From the NCBI GenBank assembly GCA_008704415.1, contig VXIS01000046.1:124001-188000 (forward strand): DNA of 64,000 nt, given 5' to 3'. The translations under genes were made by a program, and so were the position numbers. Below the pieces are notes generated by a model. That model had not been told where the DNA came from. It saw nothing but the letters and a program-made list of their open reading frames with translations, and did not search any database. The DNA is from Sphaerosporella brunnea (taxonomy: Eukaryota > Ascomycota > Pezizomycetes > Pezizales > Pyronemataceae). The first letter of the stretch is position 1. Each line of letters starts with the position of its first letter. Of the stretch, positions 13,501 through 24,377 are shown piece by piece.

Positions 13501-14493
13501 CTCGGATCGTTACGTCGTGACCATCACCAAAGAACGGGTACACCCCCTCCCTCCCCCCTCGTCTCCAGGATTTCTCATACTGATCCCAATCAGCTGCAAG
13601 TCCACGACCTCGCCGACGAATGCAAGGTCATCTACAACGACGCCATCAGAGGCTGGGAGTACACCTGTGTGTCGATCGCGGCGAACAAGCTAGCAGTCGG
13701 CCTCTCTCGCTCTGTCCGCGGCGGGGAAACAATCGGCCTGCTCCGTCTCTACCGCCTCAACGCAACCACCTTCGACGGCCACCGCTACGAGCGTTTCGGC
13801 AAAGACCTACACCTCCCAATCCACCCACAGCATCCCCAAGACGCTCCGCACCTCATCAACCTCAGCAAAGATGGCACACACCTCACCTGCGCCACCCCAC
13901 GTTGCGGCTATTACTTCGCCTGGGACATCTCGCACGTGGCCGCGCCACGGCATCTATCGACCAGCCAACTCCGCAAGATCTCGGGGCGAGATGCAGAGCG
14001 GCTTACGAGCATCACGCTGTTCCCGGATAAGAGGCATATGCTCTGCACCACCACCGCCGCCGCCGCTGGAAAACAGAACGAGATTCTAGCCGCGGGATGC
14101 TTTACGGAGGCAATGTATCCAGGCATTTCCGGCACGCCTTCTCAGCGGCAGCTACGGCAGATCACAAGTTTCCGCATCACCGCCTCGGCCATCTCGCCGA
14201 ACGGCGAGGCATGCGCGTTTTTGTCCAAGAACGGCACCGTGTGGATCACGCCGTTAGTCCTGCTCGATGGCGATGACAATCTTACTTCTTTTGCGACTGG
14301 CATGGCGAAGGAACGGCTGCTGGCTGGGTTGGAGGATCGCCCCATCGCGCTTGCGTTTTCCCCCAGGGGTGAGCGCTTGGTAGGTGTGGATAGGAAGGGG
14401 AAGCTGCTGGTTGTGGGGTTTCCGTTGAGACCTGAGGCGCCGGATCTAAGTCCGCCGTGGCTCAGGAAAACGGAGGTGGGCGGGTATTATTAA
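10563..14493 (+). CDS. large conserved-looking fungal protein with beta-propeller-like C-terminus
   Basis: Not recognised. Exons 10563-11411, 11464-11934, 11984-13537 and 13594-14493 join in frame to 1257 aa; introns are 49-56 nt with GT-AG ends. Residues about 90-440 look alpha-helical and ordered. Residues about 470-800 are Ser/Thr/Pro-rich and probably disordered, with many SP and TP pairs that could be phosphorylated. The last 400 residues have repeating strand-like segments (SIAANKLAVGLS, HLTCATPRCGYYFAWDIS, SAISPNGEACAFLSKNG, ALAFSPRGERLVGVDRKGK) resembling a WD40 or quinoprotein-like propeller that diverges from the WD consensus. There is no signal peptide or membrane segment. It may be a cytosolic scaffold, but no function can be named. 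It converges on APC8 with 327 bp between stops. Confidence 0.8.
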
Positions 14494-14820
14494 TGCTTGG
14501 AAGGGTGGATGGTGTTTGGAGTTTTTTTGCTTTGATAGTTTAATACCCCCTTTTTTTTCCCCCTACGCGGTGCTGGATTGCTGGGTTGATATGTTCGGGA
14601 TGGAATCTGCGTAATTACGTTCATCAAGAGGTTACGCTTCACATTGTAGCACTCGATCATCAAAAATCATATCAAAGTCACTTCGAAGTGAGCAAAAGAG
14701 CTCCAAACAAATAGTAGCATGATATCAAACACCGCCACTCTCTTGAACCACATACCGAAAATAAAACACAACCAGCGCCTAAACGCCAACAAAAACAGAA
14801 GCAACGCACGGCCGAGTCAA
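14494..14820. other. convergent 3' UTR region
   Basis: Short space between two converging stop codons, T-rich on one side and A-rich on the other. No gene seen. Confidence 0.5.
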
Positions 14821-16645
14821 CTACCTCTGTTCCCTGGATCTCAAATCACGAATAAGGGCCTTCGCCTCTTCGACCTCCTGGCCGTCCTGCGCAAGTTCCT
14901 CGGCCAGCTCCTTGGCGCGATTCCAATCCTGATTCAAGAACGCGTGTCTCGCGAGCCACAGGCGTGCATGACCAGTGACGTTGGAGACGCCCGCGGTCTC
15001 CTCCTCAGAGATGACGGCCTCCATCCACTGGCGGGCCTCGGTCGTGTTGCGGAGCTTCTCATACAAGGTGGCGATGGTGAAGAGGATCTGCGGGTCGAAG
15101 CCACGGGTCTCGCGTTCGGCGCCGGGGGGTGGGGTGAGAGAGATTAGGGCGCGCTTGTAGGACTTGATGGCTTCTGTGGGCCGGTTCATGCGGTCAAAAC
15201 ACTGACCCATCGCCTGCCACATCTGCGAGTCGTAGGGCCGCAGCGCGGCCGCGCGCTGGAAGTAGTACAGCGCGTAGTAGTGCATTTCGAGGACTTCGTA
15301 GGAGAGACCTAGGCCGTACCAGGCGCGGTAGTCTTTTCTATTGACGTCCACCGCCCGCCGGTACGCTTCGATCGCGGCGTGCGTGTTCTTCATCTCGACG
15401 TATTCGTGCCCCATCAGTGTCCAGGCGGAGAGGAAGGTACGGTCTAAGGTCAGCGCCCGTCGGAAGTACATCACTGCTTTTTCGTGCTCGGATTTGAGGG
15501 AGTAGTAGTTGCCTACTACGCAGCAGGTTTCGGGTCGAAATTTGTCCGTGGCCGTGGCAACTTGCGCGATGAAACCTAGCTTGGACCGACGCTCCATCAC
15601 GTATAGGATGTTCGAGTAGTGGTCCAAGGCGTCGATTCGATGCGGATCTAATTTTATAAGTCCATCGAATATCGCTTCTGCCTCCTCGAAGTCTCGCGCG
15701 TGGTAGTATAGCAGCGCACGCTGGGTCTTGAGCCAGCTCGAATTGGGGAATAAGCCGAGAAGGTCCGTCAGCTGCTGGTGGATGGCGTCAGTGGTCTGGT
15801 ACAGCTCTTGGTTCGTAGACAGCACGAAGAGGCTGGTCATGATGTGATTCGGGAGGGAATGAATGGTGTGATTGAGCTGGCACCATATTGTTAGCTTTTG
15901 GGCGCTCAGAGGAAGGGAAATATCACACATCAGTCACTGTCCCGATAGTAGCACCAAGCTCCTGCCACGCCGCCCAGTTGTAAGGGTAAAGGTTGACGCT
16001 CTGGATAAACGCGTCCCTCGCCTCGGACTCGTTTTTCTGCTTCGCAAGCACCATTCCATACAGGTACAGCAGCCAACTGTCGTCCTCGGTCATATTATCT
16101 TCCTTGGGGAGCAAAATCGCCTCCAGCGTCGACAAGATGCTCGGGCATTCCTTGTTCGGCGTCGCGCTCCCGTCCAGCGGTCCCAGCACCATCTCCGAAT
16201 CCTCATCACGCCGTTTCTCTCCGGCAATGTACTTTGCGTACAGGTGCAGGAAGCGCGACTTTGCGGACTTGCACTTGGCGAGCACGAACGAAGCGCGGTC
16301 GTATTCGTGGACATCGAAGTACGAGCGAGCGAGAAGGTATGACGACAACTCCGAAGCTTCGATCAAGGCCTCATCCTGGCTTTTCGACGTGGGATGTAGA
16401 TACGCCTGCGGGAGAGGGTCTGAGGGGGCCGCTGGTTGGGCCATTGACGTGAGCATTTCAGCAGTCCTGTAGACGCGTCAATTCAACACCCCACTACCAC
16501 CACCACGGCCACCACCACCACCACCGGCACACCATAACAAGACATACCATTTCGCGGATTGGTACAAACACCGCTCCGAACACTTCAGGGTCGCGGTTTG
16601 AAGGTCGACATACAAAGTCTTAGACTCTGGAAGCTCGGTCGCCAT
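14821..16645 (-). CDS. anaphase-promoting complex subunit 8 (Cdc23)
   Basis: TPR scaffold subunit of the APC/C ubiquitin ligase that drives the metaphase-anaphase transition and mitotic exit in the nucleus. Exons 16645-16548, 16466-15929 and 15876-14821 give 563 aa. The N-terminal third has the Apc8 leader helices (SSYLLARSYFDVHEYDRAS, WLLYLYGMVLAKQKNESEA). The rest is a run of TPR units, including WLKTQRALLYYHARDFEEAE, CCVVGNYYSLKSEHEKAVMY, WTLMGHEYVEMKNTHAAIEA, WYGLGLSYEVLEMHYYALYY and WQAMGQCFDRMNRPTEAIKS. Introns are 81 and 52 nt. ATG 16645 gives an acidic start (MATELPES) and matches the family layout. It is transcribed divergently from the farnesyl pyrophosphate synthase gene. Confidence 0.93.
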
Positions 16646-17364
16646 GATTCGGTCGTGGACAGGAGTGCCCTGGGTCGACTAAGTACGCGAAATAGAGGAC
16701 TTGGCGTGTTGCGGGACTGGCAATTCGCGATGAATCGATATGTTGAGTAGTTCGTATTGCAATATTGGCTGGCGGTATTGATGATGAATGCGGAGGGGGT
16801 TTTTTTTTTCTTTCAAGCTGGTTCACCAAGAGAGAGGGAGAGAGCATTCCCGTAGCCCTCTCTACGGGCGATCGACACCACATCCGGCGACGACGCGAAG
16901 TGCACATGCACATGCGATTTCCCTCGAGTTCGGGTATAAGAATTGCCAGGACAACAAGCAAGAGGCCTAGGTAGCGGTAGAATCGATAGAATCTCTCTCT
17001 CTCTCTCTCTCTCTTGCTATGTAACACGATATATATATCTCTGCTTAAGCATGCATACTCTCCATATCTCTCTCTACGTAGACATCCCCGCCTCTCGGAG
17101 CTTACTGCTTTCGAATGCTCCCTTCTCTGCTAGCCGTTGTCGTGCCTGCCCGTCCCTTGACGATCAACAAAGGGTTCAGCAAAGCTAAAGCAAGTCCGAC
17201 TCGCACGTCCAATTGAGTCCGCCGAGCTACATAATCCCCTGCTGTCCCACCGCCGCGTCCACCACTACTTGAAGCCGCCCATTTCCCCTCCATCATCCCC
17301 TCCCTTTGCTTCTTCTCCACCTTCCATCATCATCTTCCCCCCGACAACACCAACAGTTCTCAAA
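16646..17364. promoter_or_regulatory. divergent APC8/FPPS promoter region with CT tract
   Basis: About 0.7 kb separates the two divergent start codons. It contains an uninterrupted CT dinucleotide run at 16992-17014 and further pyrimidine-rich sequence up to the FPPS ATG. Pyrimidine tracts near transcription starts are common in filamentous-fungal promoters, so assigning them here is an inference. Confidence 0.5.
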
Positions 17365-18575
17365 ATGGCCAACACTCGTCCCACTTTCGAGGCCGTCTTC
17401 AGGAACGTGATCGTTCCTAAGATCATGGAGGAGGTGAACACCACCGGAATTTCTAAGAACGCTTGCGATTGGCTCCAGCACGTACGTTGCCGCACCCTGC
17501 CCAGATGAGTGTGTTGTCGTGGGCATTCGCTGATGGGAACCAGAGCATTCTGCACAACACCATCGGAGGCAAATACAACCGCGGAATGACTGTCCCCGAC
17601 ACCTACCGCATCCTGAAGGGTGTTGACGCTCTGACGGAGGAGGAGTATAAGCTGTCCTCCATTCTGGGATGGTGCACGGAGCTGGTGCGTCCTACACCTG
17701 AGCTTCAGCTTGCACTTTGGCTGACGTCTGCTCCAGCTTCAAGCCAAGTTCCTCGTCGCCGACGACATCATGGACTCGTCCATCACCCGCCGTGGGCACC
17801 CATGCTGGTACCGAGTCGTATGGTTACCCTCTCTGCTGAAAGCAGGCATCCCTATTGATGTGTGTTGCAGAACGGCGTCGGCATGATCGCGATCAACGAT
17901 TCCTTCCTGTTGGGCTCTGCCATCTTCCTCGTGCTCAAGAAGTTCTTCCGTCAGGAGTCGTACTACGTTGACATCCTGGAGCTCTTCAACGAGACTTCCC
18001 TTCAAACTGAGCTTGGTCAGCTGCTTGACCTCATTACTGCTCCGGAGGACAAAGTCGACCTGAACAACTTCAACTTTGACAAGTACTACTTTATCGTACG
18101 CTACAAGACCGCCTTCTATTCCTTCTATCTCCCCGTTGCCCTCGCCCTGTACCAGGCCGGCATTGCCACTCCCAAGAACCTTCAGCAAGCGAAAGACGTC
18201 CTGATCCCCTTGGGCGAGTACTTCCAGGTTCAGGACGACTACCTGGACTGCTACGGTGACCCAGAGCACATCGGCAAGATCGGAACCGACATTCAGGACA
18301 ACAAGTGTGGTTGGCTGGTGAACAAGGCTCTCGAGCTTGTCACTCCTGAGCAGCGTGCGCTTCTCGATGCAAACTACGGCCGCAAGGACGCTGAAGCCGA
18401 GAAGAAGGTCAAGCAGCTGTACCTGGAGCTTGACGTGGAGCGCCACTACAAGGAGTACGAGGCTAAGGCCATCAAGGAAATCGAAGCTCTGATCGACAAG
18501 GTGGACGAGAGCCAGGGACTGAAGAAGGCCGTCCTGACCGGTTTCTTGAAGAAGATTGCTGGACGAAGCAAATAG
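17365..18575 (+). CDS. ERG20: farnesyl pyrophosphate synthase
   Basis: Trans-prenyltransferase that condenses IPP with DMAPP and then GPP to make farnesyl diphosphate, the branch point to ergosterol, dolichol, ubiquinone and prenylated proteins. Exons 17365-17481, 17544-17684, 17737-17817 and 17871-18575 give 347 aa, the typical fungal length. The first aspartate-rich motif DDIMD is at 95-99 and the second, DDYLD, at 235-239; [14 protein letters not shown] and [10 protein letters not shown] are also conserved. The third donor is placed at 17818 (GTATGG) and not 17815, because this keeps the family spacing [14 protein letters not shown]. An in-frame ATG at 17269 would add 32 Pro/Ser-rich residues, but the CAAAATGG context at 17365 and family alignment favour the shorter form. 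Confidence 0.96.
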
Positions 18576-19150
18576 ATGACGAATGGGGTAATCAGGCGGC
18601 AGAGCCATTAGGGCAATGTTTGGCGTGTGGAAATGTGCTTGGGCCCATGTGTTGATGTCATACCATTAGAGGCTTCCAGTAAAGCCCGAAATGCGAGTTT
18701 TCTTTGCGGCCAGATGCATGTGCAATGGAGTTGTTTGCGGGTCCTGTGATTGCACTGCCTTTTTGAGCCTCTTGTGCAGAGGAAATTCCTCCAGATAAGA
18801 GCACCACGTGGGGGACGTACACGGTATATCCTCCTGCAGGTGGCCGGAGGCCTCCACGTTGCGCCTGGAAAGTGCAATTGCTTCCCGTGGGAGCAACATG
18901 GCAACTCGCATTCCCGCGTGGCATGCACGTGGAGAGCAGGCGAGAACCTTATATCTCTCAGGGGTCTGCAACCAGCCGTCCTGGCCCGACGGGCGGGTCT
19001 ATGCCTGCGAGTGGAGATGTAAAGGTTTGATCTCGGAGGAGGCACCCTTTCTGGGTCTTCTTGCATATACTCGACTGTACTCTCATTTGCAGCCGCCGCC
19101 ACAGGATGTACACTGCACACCGGGGACGGGATGTGAACGGCGATTGTTCC

Positions 19151-19171
19151 TGACTCACGCGTGATGAGTCA
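19151..19171. promoter_or_regulatory. paired Gcn4/CPC1-type sites upstream of LYS1
   Basis: TGACTCA (19151-19157) and its reverse complement TGAGTCA (19165-19171) face each other across 7 bp, about 200 bp upstream of the LYS1 ATG. TGACTCA is the core site of the bZIP activator Gcn4/CPC1/CpcA, which controls amino-acid biosynthesis genes on starvation. The position next to a lysine gene supports the reading; binding itself is inferred. Confidence 0.75.
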
Positions 19172-19271
19172 GCAGGGTTTCAGCCCCCCCACTACACTAC
19201 GCTGCAAATGCGCCAGGAACGAACAAGCGGATCAGGACCCTCCCCCACCTGGCCCAGAACAAAATTCTGAT

Positions 19272-19278
19272 TGACTCA
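19272..19278 (+). promoter_or_regulatory. third Gcn4/CPC1-type site, proximal to LYS1 start
   Basis: TGACTCA about 85 bp upstream of the LYS1 ATG. A fourth copy at 19742-19748 lies inside LYS1 intron 4, where a regulatory role is less certain. Confidence 0.7.
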
Positions 19279-19361
19279 CTGAGCTTTTCAGCAACTATAT
19301 CTTCAGCGCCTTTAATCGAGCTCTTTCGTCTTCATCCCACAACTCAGTTAGATACCCAGAC

Positions 19362-20711
<1,350 letters not shown>

Positions 20712-21341
20712 GTTACCGATTGGAGCTTAACCTTGGCTTTGGAAATTGGGAAATGGGATTAAAAAAAAATTGTTCATTTTGTTGTTGGGCTGGTTTGTCA
20801 CGATATCATGATATATAAATTTTGGGATTTATATAATGAGGGAGTTTTCACAGCAATTTTGACCTTTGCTGGAGTGATTCGTTGAAGTGGTGAAGGATTT
20901 AGCCACGGCAACTCCTTACCTAGAGTACTGCAACGTCGTGACAAACTGCGAGTTGGAGACTTGAGGGCTGTGGTCAAATCAAGATTTCGCCTGGCTTCGT
21001 CTAGGAGAGGCGAGCGTAATCCCCTTATCCGTTTTCACGAGTTTTTTTAATGGTAGTAAACTTAGTCAACGCATGTTTTTTTAAAAAAAAACCCCCTCTC
21101 CTCAATCTCAATATCAGCCGGCCCCGAGTCCTTCGAGTCGCCAGGTTGTCACTCAAACATAACCAACCCCCAGGTGCCAAAAAAACCAAATAACACTGGA
21201 GGGGGATCGCACCGCTCTAGGGCCGGGGGCTTTGCAAGTAAAATACCGAGCTAGGCAAGGTAGGCGAGTGACAGCCTGTGAGGAGGCCGGCTTTCCGCAA
21301 ACTAAGCTTAAGCTTAGGCTTGTCCTTTGACGATAGATTTC

Positions 21342-21342
<1 letters not shown>

Positions 21343-21373
<31 letters not shown>

Positions 21374-21374
21374 T
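21343..21374. repeat. (CTTT)n microsatellite
   Basis: Tetranucleotide run of eight units read directly from the sequence. The end positions may be off by a few bases. Confidence 0.85.
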
Positions 21375-22600
21375 CCTTGGTTGTCGACGTCCCGCTGCTG
21401 CTGCTATTCTCTGGGGGGAATTACAGGGTGTCGTGTAGTCCGGGAGGCTGGTATTTCAAATTTTCAGAGCTGTAGAAAGGAATACCGCGGCGAGAATAAG
21501 ATTGGTGGCACTCGATAGGCAGCTGGAGGTCTTCCCGTCGCTCTGCAGTCACTAGCTAGTTTTTGCGATTCCGGCCCCCATTTCACTGCCAAATGGCTTG
21601 TTTCCAGCACAAACACCAAAATCGATGTCGAAACAAGGAAATTCAGCGGATAGGTGATCGTGCTATAATGTATTCGATTGGACCGGGAAGGCTTCCAGTG
21701 GCCATGGCGGCGTCCTAAGCCGGGCAGAGCTGCTGCGGCAGGTTCTAAATAATGCTCGACAACGGTGCAGAGTGGGGGGCCCCCACTGGGGGCGCCCCGA
21801 TTGGGCATGACTGGATAACTTGTACCATGGTGGTAGAAGGCGTCCGGCGTCGGCCCCCGAGTGTGGAGCCTTGGGGCCCGGCGTAGGTGCTGTGGGCGGG
21901 TGGAGACATTGAAGTTGTCTGTATACTAGAAGAACAAAAAGCGATGGCTGGTTACAGTATATTTTGGTTTTTTTTTAAACTGCTCAGTGCTCTCGACACC
22001 TAAAAATTTAACCTTGGTTAGATAACGGGTTAATAATCGACCTAGGGAAGTTAGTGACTGGTCACGACGTGGGACTCGTAGGACTTATCCTTTTTCCCTT
22101 CCATGCAAACGAGAGCGCCATGAGAGCTATGACAGGAATAGCTCCTATGTAACTTGAAAGTTTTGGATGCAGCAAAGTCACAGCTACCTAGAGCAGAGTA
22201 GTAACGAGGTGTTGCTATGCAGGTGGGTTACGATTTCACGTGGTGATGCTGGGAGGCAGGGACCACGCCTAGTCCCACCGTCACCGTTCACATTAGAGTA
22301 CTGACCGGTCACCGTCATGACTGACTTTTCCCTACCCGCCGAGTGAGCGATCATGACATCCCCCGACTCAACATCTTTGACCTGCAATTGCAAGGAACTG
22401 ATCATGAATCAAGACCCAACTATGGAAGCAGACCCGGGTCCGTGGCTTGCTGCGCGCGCGATCGCGATCAGCAGTTATGTATGTAGATAGTCGCTACTAT
22501 GCAGCCACCGCATGTGCGATGCGGGGCTGGTGATGGACGTCGATCATGTACTCGGGTATGGGAAGTGTGGAAAGAAAGAATAAGCGCCCCTGACACACCC

Positions 22601-22627
22601 AAAAAAAAAAAAAAAAAAAAAAAAAAA
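22601..22627. repeat. poly(A) run, 27 nt
   Basis: Twenty-seven consecutive A, about 115 bp left of the pogo-like inverted repeat. It is most likely simple slippage expansion. Confidence 0.9.
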
Positions 22628-22741
22628 CGGAAAATCCACCAGATTCCACCATCTCGACTTTTTGTGCCCTCCTTAATGGCGTTCACTATTGAGCTAGACA
22701 CCCCCCGGCTGGTTCAGAAACCTTGCATTTTTTACAATTCT

Positions 22742-24377
22742 CGCAGCGGTTGGGCACGGCCGTTGTGATGATGTCCAGTCGCAACGCACCTGGACAACAA
22801 CACCACCTCTACGTTGCCGCAACAACGCAAAAAGGCCGCGGAGTACGAGGATCGGCAGGAGAAGATAGCCAAAGCACCCAAGGATCTTGAGGAGCATCCA
22901 GAGGCGAAGATAAAGCATGTGGCAGCCCATTTGGGGATCCATAGGAACACCCTACACAGCCGCCTCTCCGGTCGCACTCGTCCAGCCAGAGAAGCCCATC
23001 AGAATGAGCAAGCTCTGGCTCCAGAGGAGAACAAAATGGTACACTGGAGGACAGAGGCGCGTTGGGGTTCGCACCAAGGCACAAGGAGGTGGGGCAGATG
23101 GCGCTTGAGATCGTGAAATGGCGTGGGGGGCACTACCGGCGACCAGTTCACCGCACGCTTCTTGAGACGTCACCTGGAGGTCAGCACAAAGGTAGCCCAA
23201 GCTGTAGAACGCGATAGAGTCGCCGCGATGAACGTTGATACAGTAAAGGACCCCCAACGCTACTCGACTTCTCATCTTAGAGAACCACTCCTCTCATATG
23301 ATGAAAGAGTTTCAGGAGTATTTTATTGTGCACAGGATTGCTCTGTTCTGGTTTCCGGTACATGCGACGCACTTGACGTTGGGGCATTCGCTCCCTCGAC
23401 CGCCATACGAATCAAGAGCACAGTGAGTGGCTATAGACGGTGCCACTCGACGCTCCACCGGGAAAAGCAGCGTTTCTTCCTGTGTGTGAGAGGGCAAAAG
23501 ATCGTGCAGTGACGGTTGAAAATATCAACTTGAAGTCAGCTTGGCTACTTGCGGCACCCTTTAAACCAACGGCGGGTCCTCACCCACCCCCAGCTTGCGT
23601 TACTGTTTCGCAAGCACACGACATCCCGCCGCCCCGAAAAGGCCTGCGACCCCTTCCACACCTTGTGGAAAAGTCCATGACGGTATGGAGGAGGCTCAAG
23701 AGGTGATTTAAGACCTCAGTTCGGAAGGTCAACCTCTTGAAGGACGGCTGGGAATCCGTGAAGCCGCGCTCAAACAGGTTCTCTCTCACAAAAGGCATTT
23801 TGAGTCGAGCCGGAAAGTTCTCTCTACCTCAAGATTTGCTACCCAGAAATCCTTCCAGGAGGCCCCTAAAGTGCGCAAAGGCAAAGGTAAAGGCAAGGCA
23901 AAAGCGGCCAATACTGCTGCTGTAAAGGGCAAGCGAAGGGCTAGGCGCGATGAGGATGTCATAGAGGCACAAGATGGTGAGGTGGAGCGAGAGGTGGATT
24001 CCCTAATACGTGGTATGGAGGATGTCTCTGAGATGGATGTTGATGAGGAGGCAGAGGAGGTGGAGGAGGACATTCCACTTGCTGATTCGAATGGAAATGC
24101 GGCTCGGAGGGCACAGCAAAAGGCCTGTCGCAAGGACAGGCCTTAGGGAGGCACGGGGGTATAGTAATGAGGGGGGGGGGCGGATGTCCAGATCATGAAG
24201 TATCACTCGCTGGGTTTCTTCTTTTCTTCGGAGGCTTGGAGTTGCGTCTTTCCCCTATATGCAATCTCAGATTTTCAGGCTGTTTTATGGGGTATTGCGA
24301 TATGTGTCCCTTTGAGATGGTGGCGAACCCGTCGCCGCGACTTGTGCACAACAGGCCAGCCATGCCCAACCGCTGCG
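22742..24377 (+). mobile_element. pogo/Fot1-like DNA transposon, internally deleted
   Basis: The region is bounded by imperfect inverted repeats: CGCAGCGGTTGGGCA at 22742-22756 and its exact reverse complement at 24363-24377. Similarity extends inward to 19 of 22 bases (24356-24377 on the right), and two of the three differences are C/T. Between them lies a broken transposase of the Tc1/mariner superfamily, pogo/Fot1 branch. The exact outer ends and a TA target duplication are not clear; a TA lies 7 bp outside each repeat, but the 7 bp do not match. Confidence 0.7.
22814..24146 (+). pseudogene. pogo/Fot1-family transposase remnant lacking the DDE core
   Basis: The start keeps a psq-type helix-turn-helix (HVAAHLGIHRNTLHSRLSGR) followed by a CENP-B/Tc5-type second HTH (RFLRRHLEVSTKVAQ). 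Sequence then jumps from FQEYF almost directly to a VHATHLTLGHSLP-like segment, which in relatives lies after the second catalytic Asp, so most of the DDE core is deleted. The C-terminal half continues across frame changes with AAFLPVCERAKDRAVT, ENINLKSAWLLAAPFKP and a basic/acidic tail ending at 24146. Several stops and at least two frameshifts break it. It cannot make an active transposase. Homology is recognised from memory of fungal Fot1-like proteins. Confidence 0.75.

Larger units (their letters stand above)
18576..19361. promoter_or_regulatory. FPPS 3' flank and LYS1 upstream region
   Basis: No gene seen. The right half is the LYS1 promoter and holds the TGACTCA sites listed separately. 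A CACGTG hexamer lies near 18804. Frames open on both strands are short and motif-free. Confidence 0.5.
20712..22741. other. intergenic, low-complexity and AT-rich
   Basis: No gene seen between LYS1 and the pogo-like element. It contains a (CTTT)n microsatellite near 21343-21374 and a 27-A run at 22601-22627. Open frames are short and unsupported. Confidence 0.5.

Noticed and set aside
17739..18608. A 289-codon minus-strand open frame over the FPPS gene
   Set aside because: Shadow of the highly conserved FPPS exon 4; Leu/Val-rich translation without motifs.
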